NCBI GenBank assembly: GCA_027577595.1
Contig: JANBRJ010000041.1
Coordinates: forward strand, 62,001-126,000
DNA length: 64,000 nt
From: Coemansia sp. RSA 487
Taxonomy: Eukaryota > Kickxellomycota > Kickxellomycetes > Kickxellales > Kickxellaceae
Direction of reading: 5' to 3'
Of the stretch, positions 51,401-61,296 are shown in pieces. Below the pieces are notes generated by a model. The model was not told where the DNA came from and ran no database searches. It was given only the letters and a program-made list of their open reading frames with translations. Every line of letters starts with the position of its first letter. Position 1 is the first letter of the stretch. A program made the translations under genes and the position numbers.

Positions 51401-51990
51401 CTCCAAACACAACGACACCCACCGCAGCGCAGCCGCCGCCGTATCAAAAATACAAGCGCACATCGAGCCCGCGGTTCGTCATGCCGGTCCACCGCGTGTC
51501 GTCGTCGTACAAATCGCACCACCCCTATCCGCAGCCAATATCCGCCGGTGTGTCACCCACGGCTGGCCCAGTCAGCGGGAATGGAGGGGCACCGATGCCA
51601 ATCGTATCACCACTTCCGCCAAATAATGTGCCACCACAGCACACCACATCGCTTGCCTCGTCGACAATGTCGCCGCAAGCAGCGCCACCGTCATCTCTTA
51701 ATAAAGCATCGGGCACAAGCGCATCGTCACCGACACCCAACCCACGGTCTGCCGATAGTCCAAGTGCACCAGGGTATACAACAGCACCGCTTGTCGCGCT
51801 ATCAACATCGTCGTCATCGACATCGCTGGCTCAATCGGCCACGCGGTTTGAGACGCGCCAAACGTCCTTTTCCAGCGGTGCTGCTACCGCAAGCTCCAGA
51901 AGATCTCCCATAGCTGCTGTGATGGCGGTGTCGCCGCCCAGGCACCACTCGCCAGGGCCGTCGATCGTCACCGCTGCCTCGATCAACTGA
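48476..51990 (+). CDS. BED zinc finger fused to an AS3MT-like SAM methyltransferase
   Basis: Two exons: 48476-48941 (donor GTAAGTATC) and 49574-51990 (acceptor TAG); phase 1 agrees, giving 960 residues. Residues 1-60 form a BED-type zinc finger (CKFC, then HLQRC) of the DNA-binding kind. After a linker, about 285-480 match arsenite methyltransferase AS3MT: RFYGCGTPLP, LDLGCGAGRD (about 329), IGVDMTDEQL, LMGECLGGALY. In AS3MT, Cys at CVTTA, SNCVINL and GECLGG bind arsenite; here the first two are changed (TSIGPT, SNNAVNL) and only GECLGG remains. The tail (about 580-960) is Pro/Ser/Thr/Gln-rich with a polyQ run. It is probably not an arsenic methyltransferase. An in-frame ATG at 49510 could give a BED-less product. 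Confidence 0.78.
51078..51104 (+). repeat. CAG repeat encoding polyglutamine
   Basis: A run of CAG with a CAA codes for consecutive Gln in the C-terminal disordered tail of the BED-methyltransferase protein. Confidence 0.85.
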
Positions 51991-52101
51991 GCTGTGAAGG
52001 GGGGTTTTATGTTGTGTGTAGTATTTTTATTTAAATGATTTTATTGGTTTTTGTAAGTTAATGCGTAATACTGCTATGCTTTATTGCATGCAAAAAAAAG
52101 C

Positions 52102-53523
52102 TTAAAGAAACCATGGAACAGGAAATATTATCCTCTCGATTTGCGAATCTGGTGATAGCTTGTGCAAGAAAAAGATAAATTTATTCACTTTTTTCTCCGT
52201 GTGCTTCTTGAATGAATGTTTTTGGATCTCTCTAGCATATATTTTAGTGAAATCCAAACATTTGTCCAAGCTAAATCCTCTAAAATCGATAGTTGAGTCA
52301 AACATAACAATTGATAGATTTGGTATAAACTTTAGGTCATAAATTGATATCAGAAAAGAAAGCGCAAATGGATATAGCCCAATTAACACATTGGTAAGTT
52401 TTGGCGCCAGTACTTTATAGTCTACCTTGTGTTTAGTATTGCTCCACATCAAATCAGCAACATCACCAGTAAACGTATCTGAATTAGCTCTTAGGCGTAG
52501 CGATTTAAGATTGGAAATGTGCAAAGTTGTTACATCATCGCTATCTCCAAATGAACTCCAATTGAACCCACCTCTCAAAGCATCCAAATAAAGCACCTTC
52601 AGGTTTTCAGGACATATATGCGGAATATAGTTTGTAGGTTCGCCTTTTCCAGTTAATCCAGCATACTCTAGTTTTTCAGAAAAGGAATCTACCTTTTCAA
52701 GAACAACATGCGGATATACAAATCCTTTCAGCTGATGTGCATATCCTTTTATGATTCCTCTGGAAAACCTTATTGCTCCAGGTTCAAAATTGGATCCCCT
52801 CAGTTTAATAAACTCTACTGATGGGATGAGCTGTGCAAATTCTTCACCTAAATAGTCGACTTTTGTAATATTAGAAGGCACGCTTGATAAATGGCGGGCA
52901 GAATGATACAAACAGAAAATCAGCTCCACTTTTTTGATCTTCTTTAAGAAGTGGCTACAATGACGTACCTTTTTCATTATACCACTGATAATATCTGCCG
53001 AGTCATCATATCTCTTGATAAAAACCTGAATGTTCTGTGGCCAATGCTCACCATGGTTATTTACCACATCTAGATTAGATCTTGTTATTAGTTTTTTTGT
53101 CAGACGTTCATGTAATCTATAAGAGCTAGTTCCTTTAAGTAAGTTGATAGAGTCACTGAAGCTGCTGGCTGAATAACTGGACCTGTGACTCAAGCCATCA
53201 GAGTCATAGACTGAAGCATCAGATCTGTTGGTCGAATGGTCAGACATGGTACAGTCGCTACTAGAATCCTCATTACTAAAGCGGTCGAAAGGTGCACCAT
53301 CTTTCCAGCATTCACCCTCACGGACACTGATGCATCTAATAAATGAAGTTCTGTGTACATGGGGAAGCGCTAGTTCTCTGTATACTTTACATACAGCCAG
53401 AAGCTTAAGCTTGCCTCTCCATACCTCTGGTCTGTAATGTCTAATTTTTGCCCCCTCAAAGCCATTGCATGTCCAGTCAAATATTTTAGCAAGTACCAGA
53501 TCAGGAAGCTCGTTAATATGCAT
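52102..53523 (-). CDS. F-box-like / LRR-like protein, unknown target
   Basis: A 473-residue single-exon gene. The N terminus MHINELPDLVLAKIFDWTC followed by LLAVCKVYRELALPHVHR has the pattern of an F-box (L-P-x-x-x-L-x-x-I-F...W), which would bind Skp1 in an SCF ligase. A Ser-rich insert (about 85-130) precedes leucine-rich segments such as LKSLRLRANSD, NLKVLYLDAL and VEFIKLRG, suggesting solenoid repeats for substrate recognition. The base composition is more AT-rich than the flanking genes, and the codon use follows. No clear family name, so the role is inference. Confidence 0.6.
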   Translation of the reverse strand: MHINELPDLVLAKIFDWTCNGFEGAKIRHYRPEVWRGKLKLLAVCKVYRELALPHVHRTSFIRCISVREGECWKDGAPFDRFSNEDSSSDCTMSDHSTNRSDASVYDSDGLSHRSSYSASSFSDSINLLKGTSSYRLHERLTKKLITRSNLDVVNNHGEHWPQNIQVFIKRYDDSADIISGIMKKVRHCSHFLKKIKKVELIFCLYHSARHLSSVPSNITKVDYLGEEFAQLIPSVEFIKLRGSNFEPGAIRFSRGIIKGYAHQLKGFVYPHVVLEKVDSFSEKLEYAGLTGKGEPTNYIPHICPENLKVLYLDALRGGFNWSSFGDSDDVTTLHISNLKSLRLRANSDTFTGDVADLMWSNTKHKVDYKVLAPKLTNVLIGLYPFALSFLISIYDLKFIPNLSIVMFDSTIDFRGFSLDKCLDFTKIYAREIQKHSFKKHTEKKVNKFIFFLHKLSPDSQIERIIFPVPWFL

Positions 53524-54219
53524 TGTTAGACGCTTGGATAAAGCTTAATAGCGTATAAATGTAAAATGATAGAAAAGAAAGACAAACAAAGATGAAAGAA
53601 AGGTCAGCTTTTTTATAACGAGTGCAAACCTTTGTGCTTTTTTTTTTTACAGAAACAGGCAAACCAAGAAGACTTTATGTTTATTGAAACATCGAGCACA
53701 CACTAGCATAATCGTAAATACCTCAGTGTGTTTTTATCGGTTCTACTGCTGGTGTAATTTAGTTAATTTGCTTTTAAAAGCCCCTCCATTTCAGTGGTCA
53801 GATGCGTCGAAAGAAACTCTATTGGCAGATAAACACATGCACCAAATTGTGCTATATAGTTTTCATGAGCTGGAGCTTTCAGCTCATTGTTGGATACCCT
53901 CAGATTTGCTACAAGTGATGATTGTCCCTCAGCCTATATCGCGCAAATCAAAGTCGGGATGTATGTCAAAAGAACAGTAGGGCAAAAGCCGCTTGGCAAA
54001 AGGTGAGTTTTGTCCCCTGTACATTCTCTGTTATTGTGCGCATTTTCCCATCAGCCATTCCCCTCACCTGGCCTCCCGTTTTTCTCCACATGCCACGAAA
54101 CAAACGGCTCCATTCCCTTATTTCTCTCAGGATTCTCCTTCTCTTTTCCTTCTTTTATACCAAACACCAACGGACCCTTATTATTTATATCCCTTCTACT
54201 TGCCCTCTTATACACTACA
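53524..54219. other. Divergent intergenic region
   Basis: About 700 bp between the F-box-like gene and the LisH/CTLH gene. A T/C-rich leader (about 54020-54215) precedes the latter's ATG. The frame open from 54010 is leader sequence. Confidence 0.4.
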
Positions 54220-55893
54220 ATGTCTGCATTTGTCGACGACGACGACTTGTCTGGTCCTGGCCCACGAACACCACCCGTCGATATTGGCTCTCTGCATTTG
54301 CTAATTTACTCGTACCTGTTGCACAACAATTGCGGCCGGTCTGCCAAGGCCTTTGCCCGTACTTGCGGGTTATCCACATCTGGCTGTCTAACTGGTGACG
54401 GTGCTCCAAAGTTCCTGTCCACGCTGCCTGCGTCAGACGCCGACAATAATGGCAGCGCAGAAGATGAAAGCGCCAGCCAGTACAGCACCCCGCCACAGCA
54501 ACATCAGCAGCAGCAGCAGGAGTCTGCTTCGTCTGTGGCGATTGGCAAGCGCCCAGCATCATCAGGCATGATGGTATTTGACGAGGATGATTCTCTTGAA
54601 GTGCAGGAGAAATGCTTGGATGGTGCGTCCGCTGCTAGCCAAAAAGGCAAGAACAACGGCGACGAGCGTGTCAGAGACATGTCCAGCACTGCTCAAACAA
54701 GCTTTTGTGAAACAAACTACATTCACGACGCTTTGTGCACCACAGGCGCAGCGCCCTCAGGTGCTGCTAATACTGATACTTCAGAGTCGGATATCGAGCG
54801 TGCAAACAAGCTTATTGACCACCATATAGAATGCTTGCGGATACGGCAAAGTAAGTTGGTGCCCGTTCCTCTCTCTTCCTCCCTTGTTGTTGGTACATTC
54901 GCCACCAGGATAAGCAGTACCGGAACCATTTGCTGATTTTTGTACTAACCAAAAAGAAAAATGCTCGTAAGCATTGATCCGACACACTATTTTACTGTAG
55001 GTATATGCTCAAGTATTGAAGCTGGGGAGCCTGAAGTGGCACTAGATCTTCTGACCACATACTTTAGGGCCGTACTGATCCCGCCGCCCGCTGAGAGTCT
55101 AGCTGTAAGCCCACTTCCTCTGCGCAGCGAGTTCAATGCCACACTGCTTCGCTTCCGCCTTGACACGCAGTATTATGTAGAGCTTATTACCAAACACCAG
55201 GAACTCGACGCACTTATCTTTGGTCAGCGGACACTATGGCGTTACCCGGACATATTTGACACGTGGCTCAACAACTCCTTGGGGATATCCACCAGCAGCT
55301 ACAATTCGCCCAGCAAGCCACCAGTGCCGGTGCCAACTAAATCCGCAGCATCAGCAGAGTCAGCAGCAGTAGCCACCTCATCCTCTAGTATCCGGCGAGA
55401 CCAGCAATCCCCTAAAAAAGATACGCCCAGCTGCCAACCACAGGAACAACAGCGCAGAGCAGTCGACGGAGACGCCATTGTGTCCCGCGAGGAGCTCAAG
55501 CAAAAGCGTGCGGAGATCATGCAACACATCACCAACGTCGCCGCCCTCGTCGCATACCACGATCCGCACAAAAGTATTTTGGCGTATCTGCTGAGCCAGG
55601 AGCGGCGCAACGAGCTAGCATCCGCTGTGAACGCTGCAATCCTCCGCACATTAAAGTTCCCCCGAGAACCCGCAATGGTCACCCTGGTGCGCCAGCTAGC
55701 CACAACCAGCGCCTGCCTTGTCGGGTATCCGTCGTCCTCGACTGCACGATCCAACAGCATGTCCTCCCAGCCTACATCCGATGACCTCGGCACCCAAGGC
55801 TCCGGCACTATATCCATGTCTAGAATGAACCAGCCCTGGGTTCTTGACATGTTTGTCAACTCTGACAGCGAGGACAATTCACTCATGATGTAA
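54220..55893 (+). CDS. LisH-CTLH-CRA protein, RanBPM/GID-complex type, two exons
   Basis: Exons 54220-54850 (donor GTAAGT) and 55001-55893 (acceptor GTAG), 150-bp intron, phase consistent, 507 residues. LisH at about 22-55 (LHLLIYSYLLHNNCGRSAKA); a low-complexity linker with a Gln run; CTLH at about 198-260 (IDHHIECLRIRQ, then EAGEPEVALDLL); CRA part at about 370-450 with AYHDPHKS and ELASAVNAAIL, which resembles RanBP9/10. These proteins are scaffold subunits of the GID/CTLH E3 ubiquitin ligase, which in yeast degrades gluconeogenic enzymes. The SPRY domain that RanBP9/Gid1 usually carries before LisH is absent, and the frame upstream of 54220 offers none. Confidence 0.83.
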
Positions 55894-56382
55894 CCCCTTT
55901 TTTGTTTCTACTAGGCTTGTCAGCAACTCTATATCTCCTTTTCTCTATATACTATTGTTCTTTTTTTCGTATATATATTGTATCAGGCTAATCAGATTAA
56001 ATTTACCTGTTAATTCGACTTATAGCTTGTTTGTAGAAAAATTTTCCAAATTTGGTTTTGTCAATTAGCTTGAAGGTATCCGGCGTTTGCTGGTTCTTTT
56101 CGAGCAACACAGTAAAAGCTAGGGTGTTCTTTCGTCCTCTGGCTTTTGGGGATGTTTGAGCGGGCCTTGTCGTCAGTTCGATTCCTCAAGACAGCCGATA
56201 AAAGCGAAAATATAATTTAATGTGGGTCATACATCGAATAACTTTGAAGGGATTCGGTTACTTTGCAATGATAGAAAAAAACCTTGGATTATCTTTCGTG
56301 GATATGATTAATTTCCGAAATATTTAAGACTACAACGGTATCTGAGCAAAAAAATGTAACTTTCCTTCTTTTAGCACTTTTT
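55894..56382. other. Convergent intergenic region
   Basis: About 490 bp between two stops, AT-rich. A GTTCGATTCC (56177) resembles a tRNA B box but no acceptor stem or A box fits. Polyadenylation-like strings only. Confidence 0.4.
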
Positions 56383-57357
56383 TTACTTTTTATAGCTATT
56401 ATCAACCCATGACTGGATACGTAGCTTAAGAGCAAGATCAGGTTCTATCTGGCTCTGATCTAGCGGAAGCCCCGTGAATGGATCGGTCCGGTGACTGTCC
56501 AAATGGCGAGCGATCGTTGAGCGGTCACAACGCGCACCGCTTGGGAGGACCACCGGATCAGTCATTATGTTTTGCGTGATGGTGTCGATAAACTCTTGTG
56601 GGCAGTCAAAGGCGCTAATACTAGAAGTTCCGTGTCTAGCCATTATGTGTGGCAATGGCTGACCCGAAGCATCGGCAACTGGCTGTGCAATAGCCTGGTA
56701 TGCCTCCATCCATGCCCGAACCTTCTGGTCACCAGGCAGTCGCTGCGACGGCTGTGCCCAGATCTCGATACCGCCAACCCCTACTGCGTGTACCTCATGC
56801 ATGGCCACGATGGTTATTTTGATCTGCTTGATGAAATGCAGTGCATTTGCCGATGGCGCACGCATAACAGACCACCGTGTTGATCTGGAGCAATGGTTTC
56901 TGTCTGCCGTTTTCATAGCTTGCGAAAGCATCTCGGGTGTTACATCGCCGTTGTGCAGCCCGTATCGCTGCTGCTGCTGGTGCATGCCTTCTGCATTTGA
57001 TTCCCACACCAGCTTTCCTGCAAACTCCCAGCGGTCTCTATTGACACCCATGGTAAACACGTTGGCTACTTTGGCGTGGCCACGGCGAATACACGGGTTT
57101 ATTACTATGGACGCCAGCGACACTTGGTACGGAAGCGTGAAGACGATATCGACTGGCGGACGGACAAACGATTCGGCCATGAATCCACCGCTGCTGCCCC
57201 CAAGATGCTGCATGCCGAGGAGCAAAGGAAGCTGCTGGTCACCGGCAGTATGGCTTCTTTTTTTGAGGAGGTTACTGATCTCGTAGTTTGTTGTACAGGG
57301 GCATGTACTAGAAGCAGCGGTTCCTAATCGTAGGTCGGCATAGTCAAACAGCTCCAT
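56383..57357 (-). CDS. U-box E3 ligase of the UBOX5/RNF37 type
   Basis: A 324-residue protein with two recognisable parts. The N-terminal about 200 residues hold FVRPPVDIVFTLPYQVSL, like the N-terminal region of human RNF37/UBOX5. The C-terminal 75 residues form a U-box: CPQEFIDTITQNIMTDPVVLP, RCDRSTIARHL and DPFTGLPL, the RING-like fold without zinc ligands that recruits E2. Known UBOX5 is a mostly nuclear E3 of unclear substrates. The ATG at 57357 is the first in frame. Its promoter shares the short gap with the Hsp78 3' end. Confidence 0.8.
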   Translation of the reverse strand: MELFDYADLRLGTAASSTCPCTTNYEISNLLKKRSHTAGDQQLPLLLGMQHLGGSSGGFMAESFVRPPVDIVFTLPYQVSLASIVINPCIRRGHAKVANVFTMGVNRDRWEFAGKLVWESNAEGMHQQQQRYGLHNGDVTPEMLSQAMKTADRNHCSRSTRWSVMRAPSANALHFIKQIKITIVAMHEVHAVGVGGIEIWAQPSQRLPGDQKVRAWMEAYQAIAQPVADASGQPLPHIMARHGTSSISAFDCPQEFIDTITQNIMTDPVVLPSGARCDRSTIARHLDSHRTDPFTGLPLDQSQIEPDLALKLRIQSWVDNSYKK

Positions 57358-57613
57358 CGCCCGACTGAGTTTGTTTTAGCTTGTTCTATAATTACAAATC
57401 TAAAGTGCGAAAGTTGCAGCTGAAACAAATATAAAACAACACAAACATCAAGCAGCTCTTCATTTACGTCTTATTCAAGGCTAAAAGTCGAAAATTCAGC
57501 AACTCTTGCCTTGTTAAAGCGCCAAATAGGCATATGGGATTTTGTCATAATCATGATTCAGATGCACTACGTTTAATACATAACTCAAAGGAAAAAAAAG
57601 CAAGGAATGCTTT

Positions 57614-60157
57614 CTACTTGCGCTGTGCACCATCGTCTGGGATATCTGTGTACTCTGCATCAGCAGTTCCGTCGTCAAACACATCAGCATTGGCATCCAA
57701 ACTGGGCTCGTGGTTTCTGACAACCGCAAGCTCCTTGGCATCGCCCTGGCTTTCCACACAAACCTTGACAATCTCGGAGCTGCGGATGCTTCCGTCAATG
57801 AGGCAGCGTGCCAATGGGTTGAGAAGACGCTTGTGGATGACTCTGTTGAGCGGCCGAGCTCCATACACAGGGTCATAGCCCCGTTCAGCCAGCCAGTCCT
57901 TGGCTTCGTCGGTGACTTGGAGCTTGATTCTGCGGTCATCAAGGTGATGCTGGACTTCGACAAGGCGGACATCGACGATCTTGCGAATCGCAGTGCGCGA
58001 CAGGCGGTTGAAGACAATGAGGTCGTCGATGCGGTTAGTGAACTCGGGGCTAAAGTGGTGTGCAAACATGTTCTTTATCTGAAGCTGGATCGATGGGCTT
58101 ACTCCAGTATTTTCTGCCGAGCCTGGCTCTGCCGCTGGATCTGCTGCAAGGAGATCCGAGCCCAGATTGCTAGTGCACACAATGATGGTCTGGCGGAAGT
58201 CGATCTTACGGCCCTGCGAGTCAGTCAAGTGGCCTTCGTCAAGCACCTGGAGAAGCAGATTCGCCACATCGCGGTGCGCCTTCTCGATTTCGTCAAACAG
58301 CACAACCGAATACGGCTTGCGCAGAACGGCTTCCGTGAGCTCACCTCCTTTCTCTGAACCCACATATCCGGGCGGAGCGCCGACGAGTCGTGACGTCGAG
58401 AAACGCTCCATGTATTCGCTCATGTCGATGCGCACGATCGCCGATTCCGTATCGAACAAAAACTCTGCCAGCGCCTTGCACAGCTCGGTTTTGCCAGTGC
58501 CAGTGCCACCAGCAAAGATAAACGAAGCAATCGGTCTGTGGTCGCTTTGTAGCCCGGACCGACTGAGCCGCACTGCCTCCGAAACTGCAGATATAGCCTC
58601 GTCCTGGCCAACAACACGTCTCTTGAGCACATCTTCCATATGCAAAAGCTTCACCTTTTCGCTCTGACGCAGCGACGACACAGGGATTCCAGTGGCACGC
58701 GAAACCGTCTGTGCAATCAGCTCCGAAGTGACTCTGTCGCTAAGCAGGTTTGCATTTTCGGTTTTCTCCTTTTTCGCGGACAGCTCATCTTGCAGCTTTG
58801 GGATCACGCCATACTGGAGTTCCGAGGCGCGCGTAAAGTTGCCCGCACGCTGAGCATTCTCGAGCTCATTCTGCACCACATCCAAGCGCTTACGGATCTC
58901 CTTAATACGGTCAAGCTCTTTGCGCTCCTTGTCCCACTGGTCTGTCAGTGTCTTGCTCTCCTTTTGTTTTTCGTTGAGCATCTTTTCAAGCTCGTTTCTG
59001 CGCTCCTTGCTTGCAACATCTTGCTCCTTCTTAAGACTCTCCAGCTCGATCTGAATTGTCATTATTGCGCGGTCCAGCTGCTCGATCGGCTCTGGCTTGC
59101 TCTCCTGCTGCGTACGCAGCATACTGCAGGCTTCGTCGACCAGATCGATTGCAGAGTCTGGAAGGTGCCGTGTGGTTATGTACCGGTGCGCCAGAGTCGC
59201 TGCATTAACAAGCGCGCTGTCAGCAATCTGCACACCGTGGAAAACTTCGTACTTTGGCTTGAGGCCGCGTAGGATCGAGATCGTGTCTGTCACTGAGGGC
59301 TCGTTGACCATGACTGGCTGGAACCTGCGAGCAAGGGCTGCATCCTTCTCGATATACCTTCGGTACTCGTCGATAGTGGTTGCACCCAAGCAGTGCAATG
59401 TACCACGGGCCAGCGCAGGCTTGAGCAAATTGGCACCGTCCATACCGCCCTCGGTTTTTCCAAGCCCAAGCAGCATGTGCAGCTCGTCGATGAATACAAT
59501 GACATCCGGTGAGTCCTCAATATCCTTGAGCAACGCCTTGAGTCGCTCCTCAAATTCGCCTCGGAACTTTGTGCCTGCTATCAGAGCGCCTAGATCCAGC
59601 GCAACTACTCGCTTGTCTTTCATGCTTTCGGGCACTTCTCCCTTAATGATCCGCTGGGCCAGTCCCTCGGCTATCGCAGTCTTGCCAACACCAGCAACTC
59701 CAGTCAGAACAGGCGAGTTTTTGGTGCGACGTGACAGGATCTGGATGGTGCGTCGGATAATGTCGTCGCGGCCAATCACTGGATCAAGCTTGCCCTTTCG
59801 TGCCAGATCTGTCATGTCAACACCATACTGCTTCAGGGCTTCGCCGGGCTCGGGAGCTGCTGGCTGCTGGTTCATGCGGAACCCTTGGGGGCCCATTGCA
59901 TATGTGCGGCATCTGGGTTGCTGCAACGATCGCTGCAACAGCAGCACATTAGCCATGTGAGTGGCAGCAAGTGGACTGATGCGTGGATGCGTGGGCAGTG
60001 AGTGCGAGGCTGCAGTTGTGCTCGATAGGTATCGCTGCTTGTTTTGCTTTACAGCGATGTGTCTGGATGAGTAGCAAGCGAGTGTCGCAGATAGCAGACA
60101 TGGCCTTGCCAGCCGCGGCAGCGCTGATAGACCTGCCGACCCTTTGAACGCCAACAT
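57614..60157 (-). CDS. HSP78: Mitochondrial Hsp78/ClpB disaggregase
   Basis: An 847-residue Hsp100 AAA+ chaperone that with mitochondrial Hsp70 dissolves aggregates in the matrix. Residues 1-100 are rich in Ser, Arg and Leu, a presequence without the ClpB N domain, as in yeast Hsp78. NBD1 begins near [20 protein letters not shown] with Walker [10 protein letters not shown] (about 150) and Walker B VIVFIDE. A middle coiled-coil region (about 390-510, [14 protein letters not shown]) is the ClpB M domain. NBD2 has Walker [10 protein letters not shown] (about 549) and Walker [12 protein letters not shown]. All ATPase motifs are intact. The ATG at 60157 starts the presequence; the longer frame is leader. 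A heat shock element lies about 190 bp upstream. Confidence 0.95.
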   Translation of the reverse strand: MLAFKGSAGLSALPRLARPCLLSATLACYSSRHIAVKQNKQRYLSSTTAASHSLPTHPRISPLAATHMANVLLLQRSLQQPRCRTYAMGPQGFRMNQQPAAPEPGEALKQYGVDMTDLARKGKLDPVIGRDDIIRRTIQILSRRTKNSPVLTGVAGVGKTAIAEGLAQRIIKGEVPESMKDKRVVALDLGALIAGTKFRGEFEERLKALLKDIEDSPDVIVFIDELHMLLGLGKTEGGMDGANLLKPALARGTLHCLGATTIDEYRRYIEKDAALARRFQPVMVNEPSVTDTISILRGLKPKYEVFHGVQIADSALVNAATLAHRYITTRHLPDSAIDLVDEACSMLRTQQESKPEPIEQLDRAIMTIQIELESLKKEQDVASKERRNELEKMLNEKQKESKTLTDQWDKERKELDRIKEIRKRLDVVQNELENAQRAGNFTRASELQYGVIPKLQDELSAKKEKTENANLLSDRVTSELIAQTVSRATGIPVSSLRQSEKVKLLHMEDVLKRRVVGQDEAISAVSEAVRLSRSGLQSDHRPIASFIFAGGTGTGKTELCKALAEFLFDTESAIVRIDMSEYMERFSTSRLVGAPPGYVGSEKGGELTEAVLRKPYSVVLFDEIEKAHRDVANLLLQVLDEGHLTDSQGRKIDFRQTIIVCTSNLGSDLLAADPAAEPGSAENTGVSPSIQLQIKNMFAHHFSPEFTNRIDDLIVFNRLSRTAIRKIVDVRLVEVQHHLDDRRIKLQVTDEAKDWLAERGYDPVYGARPLNRVIHKRLLNPLARCLIDGSIRSSEIVKVCVESQGDAKELAVVRNHEPSLDANADVFDDGTADAEYTDIPDDGAQRK

Positions 60158-61296
60158 TGGTGACTCTCCTGGAATTGATGATAGTGGGCTTTTTCTTTTT
60201 TCAGAAAATAAGAATAAGAATATATAAAAAAAATCAATGATGGTGGGAAGCGAAAAGAAGCAAAGGTAGCTGCCAAGTGAAAGAGAGATGTTGCATGAAA
60301 TTATACCATCCCCTCCAAGAGGTGCAAGTGGATCAAAAGGCGGTTCCAGATCATTCGAGAATCCTGCTGAAAACAAGGCATAATAGAGGTGGCCAACCAG
60401 GATGAGCTAGCTAGACAAAGTTGCTCACTGAACCAAGAATTGTACTACCAGCCAAATCAAAAGTAGCATTCAAGGACTTTGATGATGACGTTTGTTTTTG
60501 CCAAGGATCAAGTTGCACGTGATTGCTAGCACAAAATGAGCCGACTTTTTTTTTACTTGGCTCGAAAAATCTTCGTGAAGAGATTGCGTACACAAAAGGG
60601 CCGAAGCTGCTAAATAACACCAGCATTGATTGGTAGACACGAAAGGGACTCGTTATTTCTCTGACCTTATTTCTTTTTCCCACAAACCTTTATTTCTTTT
60701 TTTTGTGTTCAACATAATCAGGTCCTTTTTCAGATAGTAAAGCCGGTAGCAGCGTAATACTTTATTGTAGCTTTTCTGCCACACAGCAACCTTGGTAATG
60801 TATCGTTGAAGCAAATGCGCCAATAAAAGCAAGGTGCCAATGTGTGCGTGAATCACACACATATAGCTGAGATGAGGACGGCGGAAATTCCAAACAAGAA
60901 AAAGGAGTGCTTTTGATCCCACGCAGACTAGCAGCGCTCAGTACATAGCTTCTAAACTACAGAGCACACCACTCCCTTCTCACTAACGATGTGAGAGGAT
61001 GGCTGTGCGGCTTGCCCTCTTGCTCTACCTGGCGAAAGATGAAAAAGCTTGCACAAAGTTGGGGCTATGTGTGTTAACCACCACCCCCTCACCCAACAGT
61101 TTCTTTGCATATGTTTTGTGCTTGCGTTTGACTTTGCAATATCTCCTTTGTTCTTTTTTTTTTGCATCGCTTTACTTGTCTATATTGATTTGGCACTTTA
61201 CCTAAATCTTGTTTCTCAAGACATTGACTATATTCTTTTTGCAAGCGTTGTAGAAAATTCATAAAACAGAGGACAGAAAAGAAGAGGTAATTACAG
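60158..61296. other. Divergent intergenic region, HSP78 to deubiquitinase
   Basis: About 1.1 kb with the HSP78 promoter (including the heat shock element) on the left and the deubiquitinase promoter on the right. The rest is AT-rich; T-rich tracts precede the ATG at 61297. No RNA gene was recognised. Confidence 0.4.
60343..60362. promoter_or_regulatory. Heat shock element upstream of HSP78
   Basis: GTTCC AGATC ATTCG AGAAT reads as four alternating 5-bp units (nTTCn nGAAn nTTCn nGAAn) with one mismatch, in correct phase. It lies about 186 bp before the HSP78 ATG. Hsf1 binds such arrays, and HSP78 is a heat-induced gene in fungi. Confidence 0.65.

Noticed and set aside
56150-56215. tRNA-like B box GTTCGATTCC
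   Set aside because: No A box and no pairing acceptor stem at the right distances.
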